A stretch of DNA of 64,000 bases from Fagopyrum homotropicum. Its lineage: Eukaryota; Streptophyta; Magnoliopsida; Caryophyllales; Polygonaceae. How positions within the stretch are numbered: position 1 is the stretch's first letter; every line of letters starts with the position of its first letter. Made by a program: the position numbers and the translations under genes. The notes beneath the pieces were generated by a model. That model did no database searches and was not told the DNA's origin. It saw only the letters and a list, made by a program, of their open reading frames with translations. Below are positions 1 to 10,748 of this stretch, piece after piece. The stretch is from the NCBI GenBank assembly GCA_033239125.1, contig BSWB01000001.1, forward strand, positions 55,705,501-55,769,500, read 5' to 3'.

Positions 1-1151
1 GGTGTGTTGAAAGACTTGTTTTGAGCTCAAATCTAGCTAAGTTTCATTGCTTTCATTTCTTTACTTCATCTTCTTGCTATGGATTCCATGTATGCTTGTA
101 TGATGATTCTAGATCTTGAAATGCATGTTATTCGCTAGTTTGTTGTGATTCTGGAGTGATAGATTGATGGTTATTGCTTGGGTGATGATAGAATGGACTT
201 ATATGTTAGTTTAGGATGATTTGTATGCACGAAACCCATTCCAGAGAGAAAAATCGGCCTGTTCTTCAGGTAAATCGGCCGATTTTTGCTATGATCCACC
301 CGATTTTTCCTTCTGTTGCTCTTTAATTGATGAATCTGTATGTTAGGATGTTAGATTGTTGAAATCCTAGTGTTTGTTTAGCATAATATAGCTTAGGGTG
401 ACCTAATGCTAGCAAACTAAGTGAGGAAAGAGACCTACCCGGTGATTTCCGATTTTAGGTACCAAAGATGATGAACTCTAGGTAGTAGTGAGCCTCATAA
501 GCCGCTATTGGACTGAGTATGCTAGGATTGTTGCTTGAGACTTACCTTTTCCGAGACTTACCCGGTAAGGAGAGGTTTGCCCCTTAAGTAGTATCCGGTT
601 TGTGTAGAATTCCCAAATTTACCTCCTTGAGACTTACCCGGTAATAGGAGTTTGGTGCGGGATTAGTGAAGCATGAGACTTACCCGGTAATTGCTTCCAT
701 TAGAGAAACACCCTTTCCCAACACCGCATCTTTGTCCTTAGAATCTTTAGAACCTTGAGTCCAATGCCATAACCGGAAATCTTGACCTCTAGAATCCACT
801 TTTCTCTCTTTGATCTCATATCTTGTGTTTGTGTCATTTGTTTGTTTGCTAGCTTGAGTTTTTAGTTTGTTTTATTACCTTGCTTGTTTTGTGATCTTTG
901 CTTGATCACCACAAAAACCCAACCAAAAATATCATCATTTTCATTTCTTTATTTCTTTCTCCTTTCTTAGACTAGATTCGCACTATCTTTGATCATTGAA
1001 TGACTTGATTTCGCCTCAGTCCTTGTGTTCGACCTCGGAATACTTTCCTTCCTACATAACGATCCGTACACTGCGGGTTTCGCTAGGTAGTTTAGGATTT
1101 TACTTCGAGTTTATAAATGTAAAGCTTTTTGTGCTATTTCCTAGCGTGACA
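1..1151 (+). mobile_element. Partial LTR, family A, 3' portion
   Basis: This is the right-hand part of an LTR whose start lies before the window. It matches, on the opposite strand, the complete solo LTR at 29743-31581 and the LTR at 20514-22339, and ends in TAGCGTGACA at 1151. The next bases (from 1154) read in frame as the Asn-rich part of element B's gag, so this LTR sits inside gag; the expected target repeat would be 1152-1156 (GCAAG), but the other side is off the window. It contains one AAATCGGCCGATTT cassette (253-304) and several copies of GAGACTTACCCGGTAA between 430 and 700. Whether it is a solo LTR or the end of a full element cannot be told. Confidence 0.85.
253..304. repeat. Palindromic cassette, TCGGCCGA flavour
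   Basis: Central palindrome AAATCGGCCGATTT at 272-285 with a left half-site ATCGG at 253-257 and a right half-site CCGAT at 300-304. Each half-site is 21 bp from the matching half of the palindrome. It occupies the downstream-of-TATA position of the family A LTR. Confidence 0.85.
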
Positions 1152-1153
1152 GC

Positions 1154-2932
1154 AAGGATGTTGGCTATTTGGGCAACAACAATGGCGGTGAGAACACAAA
1201 CCGCAACAACAACAACAACCGGAACAACAACCGGAACAATTGGAATGGCAATGACAATAACCGGAACAACAACAATTGGAACAACAATAGGGGTTCAAAC
1301 AACAACAATTGGCGCTCCAATCAACAAAATTCCGATAACTCTTATCCTTCTAATTCGAATTCACTAACTCCACCTTCCTCTTCCTCTACTCCTTTGAAAA
1401 GCCAGGGGCAAACATCTAATGGAGGAAACACTTCGGGGAAGGAGAAGCCCGATCCCATGTTGGAAACGATTTTGGGAAAGCTTCAAGGTTTGGAGAACCG
1501 CATTATTAAGGTTGATGATCAAATTTCTAAGGTTGATAAAGCCCAAAAGGTTTTGGAAAACCAAATGCTCAGCCATGCGGAGGAAGTTCCTAGGAATCAA
1601 GGGAAACTTCCAGGAAAGACGGGTGACAACCCTAAGGGAAGGGTGATGAAAATCACAACTAGGAGCGGAGTGACTACCACCGATCCGCAGCCTAAGTTCG
1701 TTGAAGTCCCCGTAGAGAAAGACAAAGAGAAGGGGAAGGAGAAGGAAGATGTCTACGTTCCTCCTCCAGCTTACAAACCTCCCCTACCATTCCCTCAATC
1801 TAGAGCGAGAGCGCGCCTAGATAAACAGTTTGGTAAGTTTATAGAACTCATGAGCAAGCTGCATATTAATATACCCTTTATTGATGCTATTGTAGGTATG
1901 CCGGCTTATGGCAAGTTCTTGAAGGAGCTCCTCTCCAACAAGAGGAAGCTAGAAGATTTCGGTGAGGTTAAGACGAGTTCGGATTCTTCAGATCTCATCA
2001 AGACCATGACGGCGAAAATGCCCCCCAAGCTAAAGGATCCGGGGTCGTTTTGCATTCCCATAGGAGTGGGAGATGTCACATACGATGCGCTATGTGACTT
2101 GGGAGCAAGTGTGAGCATCATACCACTTGCATTCTGTAGGAAGATCGGTTTAGGCGACCCTAAACCGGTGAAGATGACGTTATACATGGCGGATCGATCC
2201 ATCACTTGCCCCGTCGGTATTGTAGAAGACGTCCCAGTCAAGCTAGGTAAATTCTTTGTTCCCATTGACTTTGTCGTGCTTGACATTCCTGCAGATAGTC
2301 CGGTCCCGATCATACTCGGAAGACCGTTTCTTGCAACTTCCGGCTACATAGTCGATTGCAAGAACGCTAGACTCGCCTTTGACATAGGAGAAGAGAAGAT
2401 AGAGTTCGTTCTTTCCACTCTAGTGAAGGAGCCAATCTTTGATGAGGATATATTCAATATCCAAGATGAAGAAGGGTTGTCTAGAGAGGAGGTAAGTGCT
2501 ATTCTCTTCAAAGATCCTTTGCAAAAGGTTATCACTGTGAGTCTAACGAATGTAGGGGAAGAAGAGGAGTGCAATAAGGCAATTGAAGCCTTAGAAGCAC
2601 AAGAAGAGATGGGTGAAGTGGAATTCGAGAAGCTCCACGACGAGGCAGAAAATGTGAGAATCCACGGCCATACACTATATTCCACGGCCGTGGATCTCAC
2701 AACCCAAAGTGTGGCTCACTCCAGGGGGTTACGCGGTCGTGGAGGAGACAGAGCAACTGTGACCACCTTCCACGCCCTAAACCACGGCCGTGGAGAACAT
2801 AGGGAAACCGTAATTTTGGCCGTGGAAGAGGATGATCGAGACACTCCTTCAACTTCCTTCGATTCTTCCCCTACACCTTCGACAACCTTAGAAACTTCTA
2901 AGGAGACATCGGATGCTCCTCAAGGATCATAG
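1154..2932 (+). pseudogene. gag C-terminus and aspartic protease of element B
   Basis: Open frame from the end of the inserted LTR to a TAG. The first ~60 residues are Asn/Arg-rich (runs of NNN with RNNN), the usual nucleic-acid-binding stretch of these gags in place of a CCHC knuckle. A conserved linker (PPPAYKPPLPFPQSRARA) leads to the retroviral-type protease: active-site DLGAS about residue 310 and ILGRPFL about residue 380. The last ~100 residues are Glu/Thr-rich and carry four copies of the CCACGGCCGTGG cassette in coding sequence (2661-2825). The stop at 2930-2932 is TAG where B' has TTG, so gag-pro and pol were one frame. The N-terminal gag is lost to the LTR insertion at 1151. Confidence 0.88.
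2661..2825. repeat. Palindromic cassettes inside the gag-pro reading frame
   Basis: Two perfect CCACGGCCGTGG palindromes (2682-2693, 2782-2793), a degenerate one (2731-2742) and half-sites near 2662 and 2818, all in the coding tail between protease and reverse transcriptase. The reading frame stays open through them. Confidence 0.85.
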
Positions 2933-3976
2933 GAAGCTCCGAAAGCAATAGAGTTGAAACAACTTCCTACACATCTAAGGTACGCTTTTCTAGGACCTAA
3001 CTCTACTTATCCAGTTATTGTTAGTTCCGATCTAACCATAGGTGAACATAATCAGCTCATGATTGTCCTTAGGAAACATAGGAAAGCTTTAGGCTACACT
3101 ACTGAGGACTTAGTAGGAATTAAACCCTCCCTATGCATGCACAAAATATTAATGGAGGAAGACTTTAGGACTTCAAGACAACCTCATAGGCGGTTGAACC
3201 CGACCATGAAGGAGGTTGTCAAGAAGGAAATTCTTAAACTTCTTGATGCAGGTATCATCTATCCTATCTCCGATAGTAAGTGGGTGAGTCCGGTTCAAGT
3301 AGTTCCGAAGAAGGAAGGAATGACGGTCATCACCAACAAGAACAACGAACTCATTCCTACCCGAACCGTAACGGGATGGCGGATGTGCATAGACTACCGC
3401 AAGCTTAACAATGCAACGAGGAAGGATCACTTCCCATTGCCATTCATTGATCAAATGCTTGAAAGGTTAGCACAACATTCACATTTTTGCTACCTTGACG
3501 GTTATAGTGGTTTCTTTCAGATTCCAATACACCCGGATGATCAAGAGAAGACCACATTCACGTGCCCATGGGGTACGTTCGCTTATAGGAGAATACCGTT
3601 CGGGCTTTGCAACGCCCCAGCCACCTTTCAAAGGTGTATGATGGCCATCTTCTCCGAATACATAGAGGAAATCATGGAGGTCTTCATGGACGATTTCTCC
3701 GTATACGGTTCCTCTTTTAACGATTGTCTTTCTAACCTTTCTCTTGTTTTACAAAGGTGTGAAGACACTAACCTAGTTCTTAATTGGGAGAAGTGTCAAT
3801 TTATGGTTAAGGAAGGAATTGTATTAGGTCACTTAATCTCTAATAGAGGGATAGAAGTAGATAAGGCTAAGATAGAGACCATAGAAAAGCTTCCTCCCCC
3901 AACTTCGGTGAAAGGGATAAGAAGTTTTCTAGGACATGCCGGATTCTATAGACTCTTCATTAAAGACTTTAACTAA
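2933..3976 (+). pseudogene. Reverse transcriptase of element B
   Basis: In frame with gag-pro after the TAG at 2930. It begins with the conserved linker LPTHLRYAFLG, then the reverse transcriptase fold: a primer-grip-region CIDYRKLNNATRKDHFPLP, fingers/palm YLDGYSGFFQI, PFGLCNAPATFQRCM and the catalytic FMDD (a Ty3-type variant of YxDD) at about 3685-3696, then the [10 protein letters not shown] stretch that precedes RNase H. A one-base insertion near 3970 makes the TAA at 3974; the relative B' reads on at this point. Long insert between WVSPVQVVPKK and CIDYRK is typical of Athila-like polymerases. Confidence 0.9.
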
Positions 3977-4577
3977 AATATCAAAACCTCTCACTAATCT
4001 ATTGATGAAGGATGCGGTTTTTGAGTTTTCGCAGGAATGTTTAGATGCGTTCAACACAATTCGGCAAGCTCTAATTTCAGCACCTATTATCCAACCTCCG
4101 GATTGGACTCTACCTTTTGAGGTTATGTGTGATGCTAGTGACGTAGCCATAGGAGCTGTTCTTGGACAACGAAAGGAAAGGCGAACCCATGCCATATACT
4201 ATGCTAGCAAGACGCTAGATGAAGCGCAGCTCAATTACGCCACTACCGAAAAAGAGTTTTTAGCCATTGTCTATGCTATTGCCAAGTTTCGCTCTTATCT
4301 TGTAGGTGCAAAGGTGATTGTCTACACGGATCATGCTGCGATCCGGTACCTCCTTGCGAAGAAAGATGCGAAGCCAAGGCTAATTAGATGGATTCTCCTC
4401 CTACAAGAATTCGATCTAGAGATCCGCGACAAGAAAGGTTCAGAAAATTCTGTTGCGGATCATTTGAGTCGCCTAACACATCTAGAGGACGACCAACTAC
4501 CTATAGATGACTCCTTCCCGGACGAACAACTACACATTATAGAGAAGTGCATCGATGTGATCTCCAAAGGTAACTAA
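3971..4577 (+). pseudogene. RNase H of element B
   Basis: Continues pol in the next frame after the insertion near 3970. It has the Ty3/gypsy RNase H pattern: [14 protein letters not shown], the [12 protein letters not shown] helix with its catalytic Glu, and [10 protein letters not shown] with its catalytic Asp, then the DHLSRL motif that closes the domain. It ends at TAA 4575-4577, where B' has GAA, a single nonsense change. The following integrase is in the same frame. Confidence 0.88.
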
Positions 4578-5854
4578 CCATGGTTTGCTGATTTTGTTAA
4601 CTATTTGGTTTGTCAGGAGATACCGCCCAGATTATCCTACGCACAAAGGAAGAAGTTCTTTAAGGATGTCCGGGAATACTTTTGGAACGAACCTCTCCTC
4701 TGTAAGAGAGGTCCGGATGGCATCATTCGGCGATGTGTGCCGGAAGATGAAATGCAAAGTGTCATCCGCCATTGTCATTCACTACCTTGTGGAAGACACT
4801 CTAGTTCGAACAAGACTAGCGCAAAGGTATTGCAATCTGGATTCTTTTGGCCTACTTTATTTAGAGATGTGCAATCCTTTGTTTCTTGCTGCGATGCTTG
4901 TCAAAGAACAGGCAATATCTCTAGGAGGAATGAGATGCCCCTCAACAACATCCAAGAGGTGGAGATTTTCGATGTTTGGGGAGTAGATTTTATGGGACCA
5001 TTCCCATCCTCTTGTGGAAACCAATACATACTATTGGCGGTAGACTACGTTTCTAGATGGGTGGAAGCAATTGCCTCTCCCACCAATGATGCCATGGTGG
5101 TGGTTAAGTTCTTCAACAAGACCATTTTTCCTCGATTTGGGACGCCAAGGACTATCATTAGTGATGGAGGTTCTCACTTCATTGTCCGGCGCTTTGAAGC
5201 TCTTCTAGCTAAGTATGGGGTTACTCACAAGATCGCTACCCCTTATCATCCACAAACTAGTGCACAAGTTGAGATCTTAAATAGGGAGATCAAAGGAATT
5301 CTAGAGAAGACGGTTTCAAGGACTAGGAAGGATTGGTCTTTGAAGCTTGACGATGCATTGTGGGCGTACCGGACTGCGTACAAGACTCCCATAGGAACCA
5401 CACCATACAACCTTGTGTATGGGAAGTCTTGTCACTTACCGGTAGAGTTAGAGCATAAGGCATTTTGGGCTATTAAGTGGCTGAATTTTGGCATGAAGGA
5501 AGCGGGAGAAAAGCGTCTCTTAGACCTTAATGAGCTGGAAGAACTCCGCTTGAATGCCTACGAAAACGCCAAGATTTATAAGGAGAGAGCAAAGCGTTGG
5601 CATGATAAGCATATCATTCCAAAGGACTTCAAAGAAGGAGATCAAGTTCTCCTCTTCAATTCAAGGCTTCGCCTCTTTCCAGGTAAGCTCAAATCTCGTT
5701 GGACCGGACCTTTTCTAATTAAGCGTATTTTCCCCATGGTGCAGCTGAAGTATGGGGTGAAGCGGGCGGAAGCTTTAAGGTGAACGGCCAACGACTCAAG
5801 AAGTACACGCCGGAACTCCAAGCAGAAGAGTTCGCGCCTACCGCACTCGAATAA
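4578..5854 (+). pseudogene. Integrase of element B
   Basis: HHCC zinc finger near 4770-4910 (H..H, then CCDAC), followed by the catalytic D, D and E: VDFMG near 4985, ISDGGSHF near 5160 and the Glu in AQVEILNRE near 5273. The C-terminal part has the [26 protein letters not shown] motif (about 5638-5710). A run of four C at 5736-5739, five in B', shifts the frame so the open frame ends at 5783, but the original end is the TAA at 5852-5854. No chromodomain follows. Enzyme role: joining of cDNA ends to the host chromosome. Confidence 0.88.
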
Positions 5855-5875
5855 GTGCTAGATTAGTCTAGCTAC

Positions 5876-5920
5876 GGACCTTAAACAAAGCGCTTCTTGG
5901 GAGGCAAACCTAGGTATTGC
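5876..5920 (+). other. Conserved post-pol hairpin block
   Basis: A block starting ACCTTAAAC and containing GCGCTTCTTGGGAGGCAA, directly after pol. In element E (14953-15001), B' (60985-61030, reverse) and relic M (41403-41440, reverse) the same block recurs; in E and B' the arms CTTGGG and CCCAAG around loop AGGCAA make a perfect 6-bp stem. In B the right arm is CCTAGG and pairs less well. Confidence 0.7.
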
Positions 5921-6100
5921 ATTTTTGTTTTTGTTTTCGATTCATAATTTAGCTTAGTTTAGACGTTTTTCTCTTTATTTTGCCTCGATTCCTTTTGGTA
6001 TATTCGTGTTTTTAGATGTAGGAATGATGGAAAAGGAAAAGGGAAGGATAATGTTGAAGAAAAGTGACGAAACTTGGACTTTGGAGCATTACCGAGAGTT

Positions 6101-6222
6101 CCACGGCCTAAACCACGGTCGTGACAGCTACAGTGCCCGTAATTTCCAAAAGCCTTTGAAAAATCACCAAAACCACGGTTCCATACATTTCCACGGCCGT
6201 GGAACCCCCCGACAGACCGTGA
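6101..6222. repeat. Palindromic cassettes, CCACGGCCGTGG flavour, between pol and extra ORF
   Basis: Half-site CCACGGCC at 6101, imperfect palindrome CCACGGTCGTGA at 6113-6124, half-site CCACGG at 6173-6178, perfect palindrome at 6191-6202, and half-site CCGTGA at 6217-6222. Offsets to the central palindrome are 18 and 20 bp. Confidence 0.85.
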
Positions 6223-6619
6223 TTTTCAAAATTTTGCCTGTCACTATATAAACCACATTCTTCACCAAAACACTCCACAAATACCCAATTCCACGACCCA
6301 AAACGCCGAATCCACGCCCTTCCTTCCAAATCTCCGTTCGTTAATCGTTTTTGACGATTCTTCTTCCCAAACTGAAGCAAAATTAACCACCAACGAGATC
6401 CAAGCAACGAATCGAGCGGAAAATCACCACGGAACGCACAATTCGGATTTTAAAATCCGAAACCTAGGTTTTTTTCCCTCTTCTTGATCTTTGTCGATTT
6501 GGTTCGTTTTGCTAGATATTTTAGGAAGAACTGATTGAAATTGGAAGAAATTAGACTAGGGCTGCCTGATTGCTGAGTTGGAGTGTTGATTGCTGAGATT
6601 TGCGAAAAAACCAGACGAA

Positions 6620-6671
6620 CCACGGTCGCTGCTAGTTCCACGGCCGTGGAATCATCAAGAACAGGCCGTAA
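6620..6671. repeat. Palindromic cassette just before the extra ORF start
   Basis: CCACGG at 6620-6625, palindrome CCACGGCCGTGG at 6638-6649, CCGTAA at 6666-6671: offsets 18 and 22 bp. It ends 12 bases before the ATG of the extra ORF at 6684. Confidence 0.85.
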
Positions 6672-6683
6672 TTTTGGACAGCG

Positions 6684-8248
6684 ATGGACTTTGTGAGGAG
6701 AGTTTCTGGGAGAATAAAGGAGAAGAAGAATGACCAAAACAAGAAGAGGAAGGGTAATCCCTCTTCTTCTTCATCCTCTAGAGCACCACCACCCTCTTCC
6801 CCTTCACCTCCATCATCACCTTCATCACCCTCACCTCCTAGCCCTAGAGTACCAACCATTCATGAGGATCACCTTAATGCATTCGAGAGGATCCATGAGA
6901 GGGCTGTGATTGGACCTAGGTACCTATTGTTAGAGGATCTAGCTCCTCTTAACATAGTAGATGACCTTACTTGGCTCTTGGATAGAGCCGGTCTTATTGT
7001 CTTCTCGACTATCCGAGAAGACGCCTACGAGGAGATTACGAGGGAGGTTGTGACATCTTTCGAGCACAGTCATGTAGATAGGACCGTTTCTTTCCGTCTT
7101 AAGGAAAGAAACAATGATTTTTCCATCCGTGAGTTCGGAACCTTCTTTGGGTTCCATGAGACCTTTAACGGTCGTTTTCCTAGTGGCGTTTACGCCAAAG
7201 ACTTTTGGGAGGAGGTTGCTATGATATACGCCAGCGAGGACCGCTGGCAACCTGTTGATACCAAGGCCAAGTTGATTATCACTTGGACTTGAAGATTGCT
7301 CACCGTGTTCTTTCGGAGTGTCTCTTCCCTAGGACGGAGACACCCCAAAAGATCAAGACGGATGAGCTATTTCTGCTGTATTCTATGCTGTACGGACGCC
7401 GAGCTGACTGTGCCACCCTCTTAGCTGCTACTATGAGCAAGCTAAAGAACAAGAGGAATGGCAACATTGGATATGGTGGGATAGTTACCCACCTTGCTAG
7501 GATCTTGGGAGTTGATTTTTCTGCCTGTACCCGCATACCAACCGTGCCCTTAGGACTTCATGCCTTCATGACTAGAGGTCTCATCTTCCCCACACATAGA
7601 GGTCCGCCTTATGCGGCCATGCCTTGGGAGAGCAGGAGGGGTAGGGGTATAGAGTGGCTACAGGAATACTCCATTATGGTTGGACGCCATAATTGGAAGG
7701 AGACGTTCGCTGCTATGCATGCGAACAGGATTGCAGCTCCTCCGTATGTCCCACCACCGCCCGTAGTTGAGGAGGAGGAGATGAGGGATCAGTTTGAGGG
7801 TGGAGGAGGAGCCGAGCAGGAGTTTGGCACGTTTCCGGATCAGCCGGATGCGGCCCCCGATATGCCTAGACGTTCTCCACGTCCCGCCAGAGCTTCAGGC
7901 TCGTCTTCTCGCCGCGCCAGCGTGAGTGAGAGACCCACTTGGGCAGAGACACCTCCTGCATGGTATGGAGCTCCACCTCAATGGGCTACACAGACACCAT
8001 CTGCACCAGCACCAGTACCGTCCGACGCTCCAGAGTGGTACAGTCATGCTCCGGGATGGTATGAGCAGATGCCGCATTGGGCTACTGGCCTTTCGGAGAG
8101 AGTAGGAGCATTGGAGATTCGAGCCGATGCTAGAGATGGACGCTTGGACGACCTCGATCACATGATGAGAGATGTCTACCGCCAGCAGTTTGGGCGGTTT
8201 TATGATCCTAGCTTCTCTCCATTCCCGCCTCCACCAGCGCCGCAGTGA
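6684..8248 (+). pseudogene. Athila-type extra ORF of element B, function unknown
   Basis: Lies between pol and the 3' LTR, where an env gene would be, but shows no signal peptide or membrane segment. Order: basic N-terminus (RRVSGRIKEKK, KKRK) that looks like a bipartite nuclear signal; Ser/Pro-rich linker; a globular part of ~320 residues resembling the ATHILA ORF-1 family as I remember it; an acidic then Arg/Ser-rich tail; six Trp about 7-8 residues apart in two groups of three; and a short coiled-coil-like end. A one-base deletion near 7275 splits it into 6684-7292 and 7283-8248; the copy in B' is open there. The protein is unlike any enzyme I recognise. Confidence 0.8.
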
Positions 8249-8910
8249 CGATGATTTGCATGACCGATTGATTTAGCCGCTCCACCGCCATTTTGTGAGT
8301 TTCTTTCTTTTCTTTCTTTTATTTGAACATTAGGGACAATGTTCGTCCCAAGTATGGGGTGGGGTGTGACTAAAAGTTGTAATAACTCTTACTCACTGTG
8401 TTTGCTTCTATCGAGACTATCATTGCATGTTCATTATATTGTTGCACGTTTCATTATTGCATTGCATGAAAAGAAGTTTGAAAAACCCATAAAAATTGAA
8501 AAATTTTGAAAAATTTTGTGCTTCTAAGGAATTGAGATGATTTCCATGATAATCGCTACTTGTGAATTGAGTTTGATGACAATTGCATGCTTAAACGAAT
8601 AGTGAATTGAAAAGAAATTGAATGAGTTGATTATACCTCTTTTGCAAGTTTCATAATGTGATGAATGTTACCCAAATCATGTTGAGGAGTTGAAGTTGAA
8701 ATCACACTATAAGTTCTTATGCTTCTTGTTGAGATGATTAAGGCAATTCGATTTTTCTTTCTTCTTTCTTTGATCATTTAGCTCCTCATTGAAATATTGA
8801 CCTCCTTCACCTATCCGGGAATTTGGAGAAGTGAATGAAAAAGGCATGTTTGATGTGGGAGGGCCATGAGAGCAATTATTTGCAATCAAAAGAATAGAAA
8901 GAAATTGTAG

Positions 8911-9005
8911 GGTTGGGGAAGTCAATCATGACGATGAGTAACTCGGCACCATTCACATAGCCGGGTGTTTGTGTCTTGCCAAAGTCGGATTGAGCGATAT
9001 TCCTA
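8911..9005 (+). other. Conserved non-coding block with hairpin, upstream of polypurine tract
   Basis: About 95 nt nearly identical to element E 15981-16075 and to B' 57893-57985 (reverse), although the flanks of B and E differ strongly. It contains a stem ACTCGGC (8941-8947) and GCCGGGT (8960-8966) with a 12-nt loop; one G-T pair, rest Watson-Crick. A role in RNA export, packaging or reverse transcription is possible but not shown. Confidence 0.7.
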
Positions 9006-9587
9006 GCGGATTATGGTATGTGCGCTAAGGGTTTGAGGCATCTCATAAAAATTGAGAAACGCCAATCTCCTAGGCTTCGGTTTTTGTGCACCTCTATCCG
9101 TAACTCCAAAAGTAAAGTCGAAAAATGAAAGGAAGAGAGCGAAGCTCTAAGTTGAAAGTGTTGCGGAAACCGCAAGAGAAGAAGAAAAGAGTAGTTGTCC
9201 ACTTTCCCGGATTCATGCACCACATTCCTTAAAGTTTCCTTCCCTTTCCACATTCTAGACCTTTTTCTTTGAAAGTCCTTAAGATCAAAAGAATGTTATA
9301 TGACTTGGTGATCTAAATTGAAGTTTCTTATGATTGATTTTGATAATGTTTAAGGGTTATGATGTTTGTATGGAAGTTTGATTTATTCATGAGCTTTCTT
9401 TACTCTTTACTCTTCGATTAAGTGTATGAAAGTCCTATAAACGATTGAAGCAAGATTTGAGAATAATCTATTGTTTAGAAGGCACATTCATCCAAAAGAA
9501 GTATTGCTTTGAGAAGGTACACATATTTCATCCTAACTCTTGTTTTAAAGCTTTTGAAAGACCTTGCTTAGGGACAAGCAAGTGTTA

Positions 9588-9598
9588 AGTATGGGGTT
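9588..9598 (+). other. Polypurine tract of element B
   Basis: AAGTATGGGGT three bases before the LTR start TGTTAGCATG. It is the expected plus-strand primer site; the same tract precedes the 3' LTR of element E at 16650-16660. Confidence 0.8.
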
Positions 9599-9939
9599 AT
9601 TTGTTAGCATGAAATATTGTGATATTTTAGGCACGTTTTCTAAGTGTATTTGATTCATATTGATAGTCATTGATTGAGCATAGATGCATTTGTGAGCTAG
9701 TTTGTCTATAATGACGATATAGAGATCTACACAAGCTTTATGTTGATTATAGGTGATTAAGAGCTATTTCCGAGCGGAATTGAGCAAGAATGGAATTGTT
9801 GAGCAATGTACATGGATTGAGGGAATTTCTAGGAGCTAAGGGAATGCCAACTTGAGGAATGCACGAGTCTAGGGAAGAATCACGTTCTTGCCCTAAACCA
9901 CGCTCTAAAATACAGCCGTACTACTTTCCACGTTTAGTT

Positions 9940-10070
9940 CCATGGCCGTGGAACCATGGCTAGGGAAGCGTGGTTCATTCCAGCAACTTCTACGGCCGTG
10001 GAGAAGATGGTCCAAACCGTGTTGATTCCCACGCTCTAAATTACGGCCGTGGAACCTTCCACGACCGTGA
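9940..10070. repeat. Palindromic cassette cluster upstream of the LTR TATA box
   Basis: Near-palindromes CCATGGCCGTGG (9940-9951), CTACGGCCGTGG (9990-10001), TTACGGCCGTGG (10041-10052) and CCACGACCGTGA (10059-10070) with half-sites between. They lie about 80-205 bp before the TATA box. Confidence 0.8.
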
Positions 10071-10147
10071 TCTTGGCGATCTTTTTCGCCACACTTTAAG
10101 CCACGATCTTTTAAAAGATTGGGCCGGGCCGCTACTTCATCATACAC

Positions 10148-10154
10148 TATAAAA
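10148..10154 (+). promoter_or_regulatory. TATA box of the family B LTR
   Basis: TATAAAA in a GC-richer setting (followed by GGACGGACG). Transcription would start about 30 bases downstream. The matching site in B' is at 56737-56743 on the reverse strand. Confidence 0.7.
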
Positions 10155-10695
10155 GGACGGACGAAGAGAGATTCCGTCACCTCGCTTTAGGCTTACACTT
10201 TCGCCCACGCCGCGACTTAGAGATCTTTGCGACTTTTGCAAAAGACGTACTTTGCGCTCATCCTTGGAGTTGCCCTAATCTCGCACTTTGGTGGAGATTG
10301 TGATTGAGATTTCCGGATTGACGGAAGATCGAAGATTCGGAAGGTTGTTCGCAAGAAGATTCCTCTTCTTGTTTAGGTTTGATTTAGAAGACGGATTGAC
10401 GTCCTGTTCTTCCTTCTTATCTAGGATCGTGTTTGTTTGTTCTATTCCGAATCTAGTGACGATATTTGTTCTTGATTGTGACTTTGAGATTGGTTTGAAG
10501 TTTATTGAAAGTTTTCGGAAGTTTTCATCTTTCAATCTTTTAAACCTTGAATTTGATATCATTATGACTATTGTTGGCTAAAAACCCTTAACAATTCTAA
10601 GGTGAAGGGTTGATAGTTGTGGCTTAGATGATGATAGATCGATCGTAAACAGATTGGACCCTGAGAGTTAGAGAGAATCGCCGACGAACCCTAAA

Positions 10696-10748
10696 TTACG
10701 GCCTATTCTTGAAGTCCACGGCCGTGGAACCTCAAGAACTAACCGTGA
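10696..10748. repeat. Palindromic cassette downstream of the LTR TATA box
   Basis: TTACGG 10696-10701, palindrome CCACGGCCGTGG 10716-10727, CCGTGA 10743-10748; offsets 20 and 21 bp. Centre is about 573 bp after the TATA box, so it would be transcribed near the RNA 5' end. Confidence 0.85.

Larger units (their letters stand above)
5855..6683 (+). other. Non-coding spacer between pol and the extra ORF
   Basis: No supported gene. It opens with a conserved hairpin block (5876-5920) and then holds two groups of the CCACGGCCGTGG cassette: 6101-6222 (palindrome 6191-6202) and 6620-6671 (palindrome 6638-6649). The same order is found in B' at 60221-61048. The pyrimidine-rich stretch around 5920-5990 could house a splice acceptor for a subgenomic mRNA of the extra ORF; that is inference. 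Confidence 0.7.
8249..9601 (+). other. 3' non-coding region of element B
   Basis: No supported gene in 1.35 kb. It starts with a GTCCCAAGTATGGGG motif (about 8348-8362) that resembles the polypurine tract 1.2 kb further on, contains a block strongly conserved with element E (8911-9005) and ends with the tract AAGTATGGGGT at 9588-9598 next to the LTR. B' carries the same region at 57289-58651. Confidence 0.75.

Noticed and set aside
996..1367. 123-residue forward frame
   Set aside because: Crosses the LTR A to element B junction and lies in another frame than the Asn-rich gag.
2682..2693. Palindrome as a mere restriction-like site by chance
   Set aside because: Perfect 12-mers recur about ten times in the window with flanking half-sites at preferred spacing; chance would give almost none.
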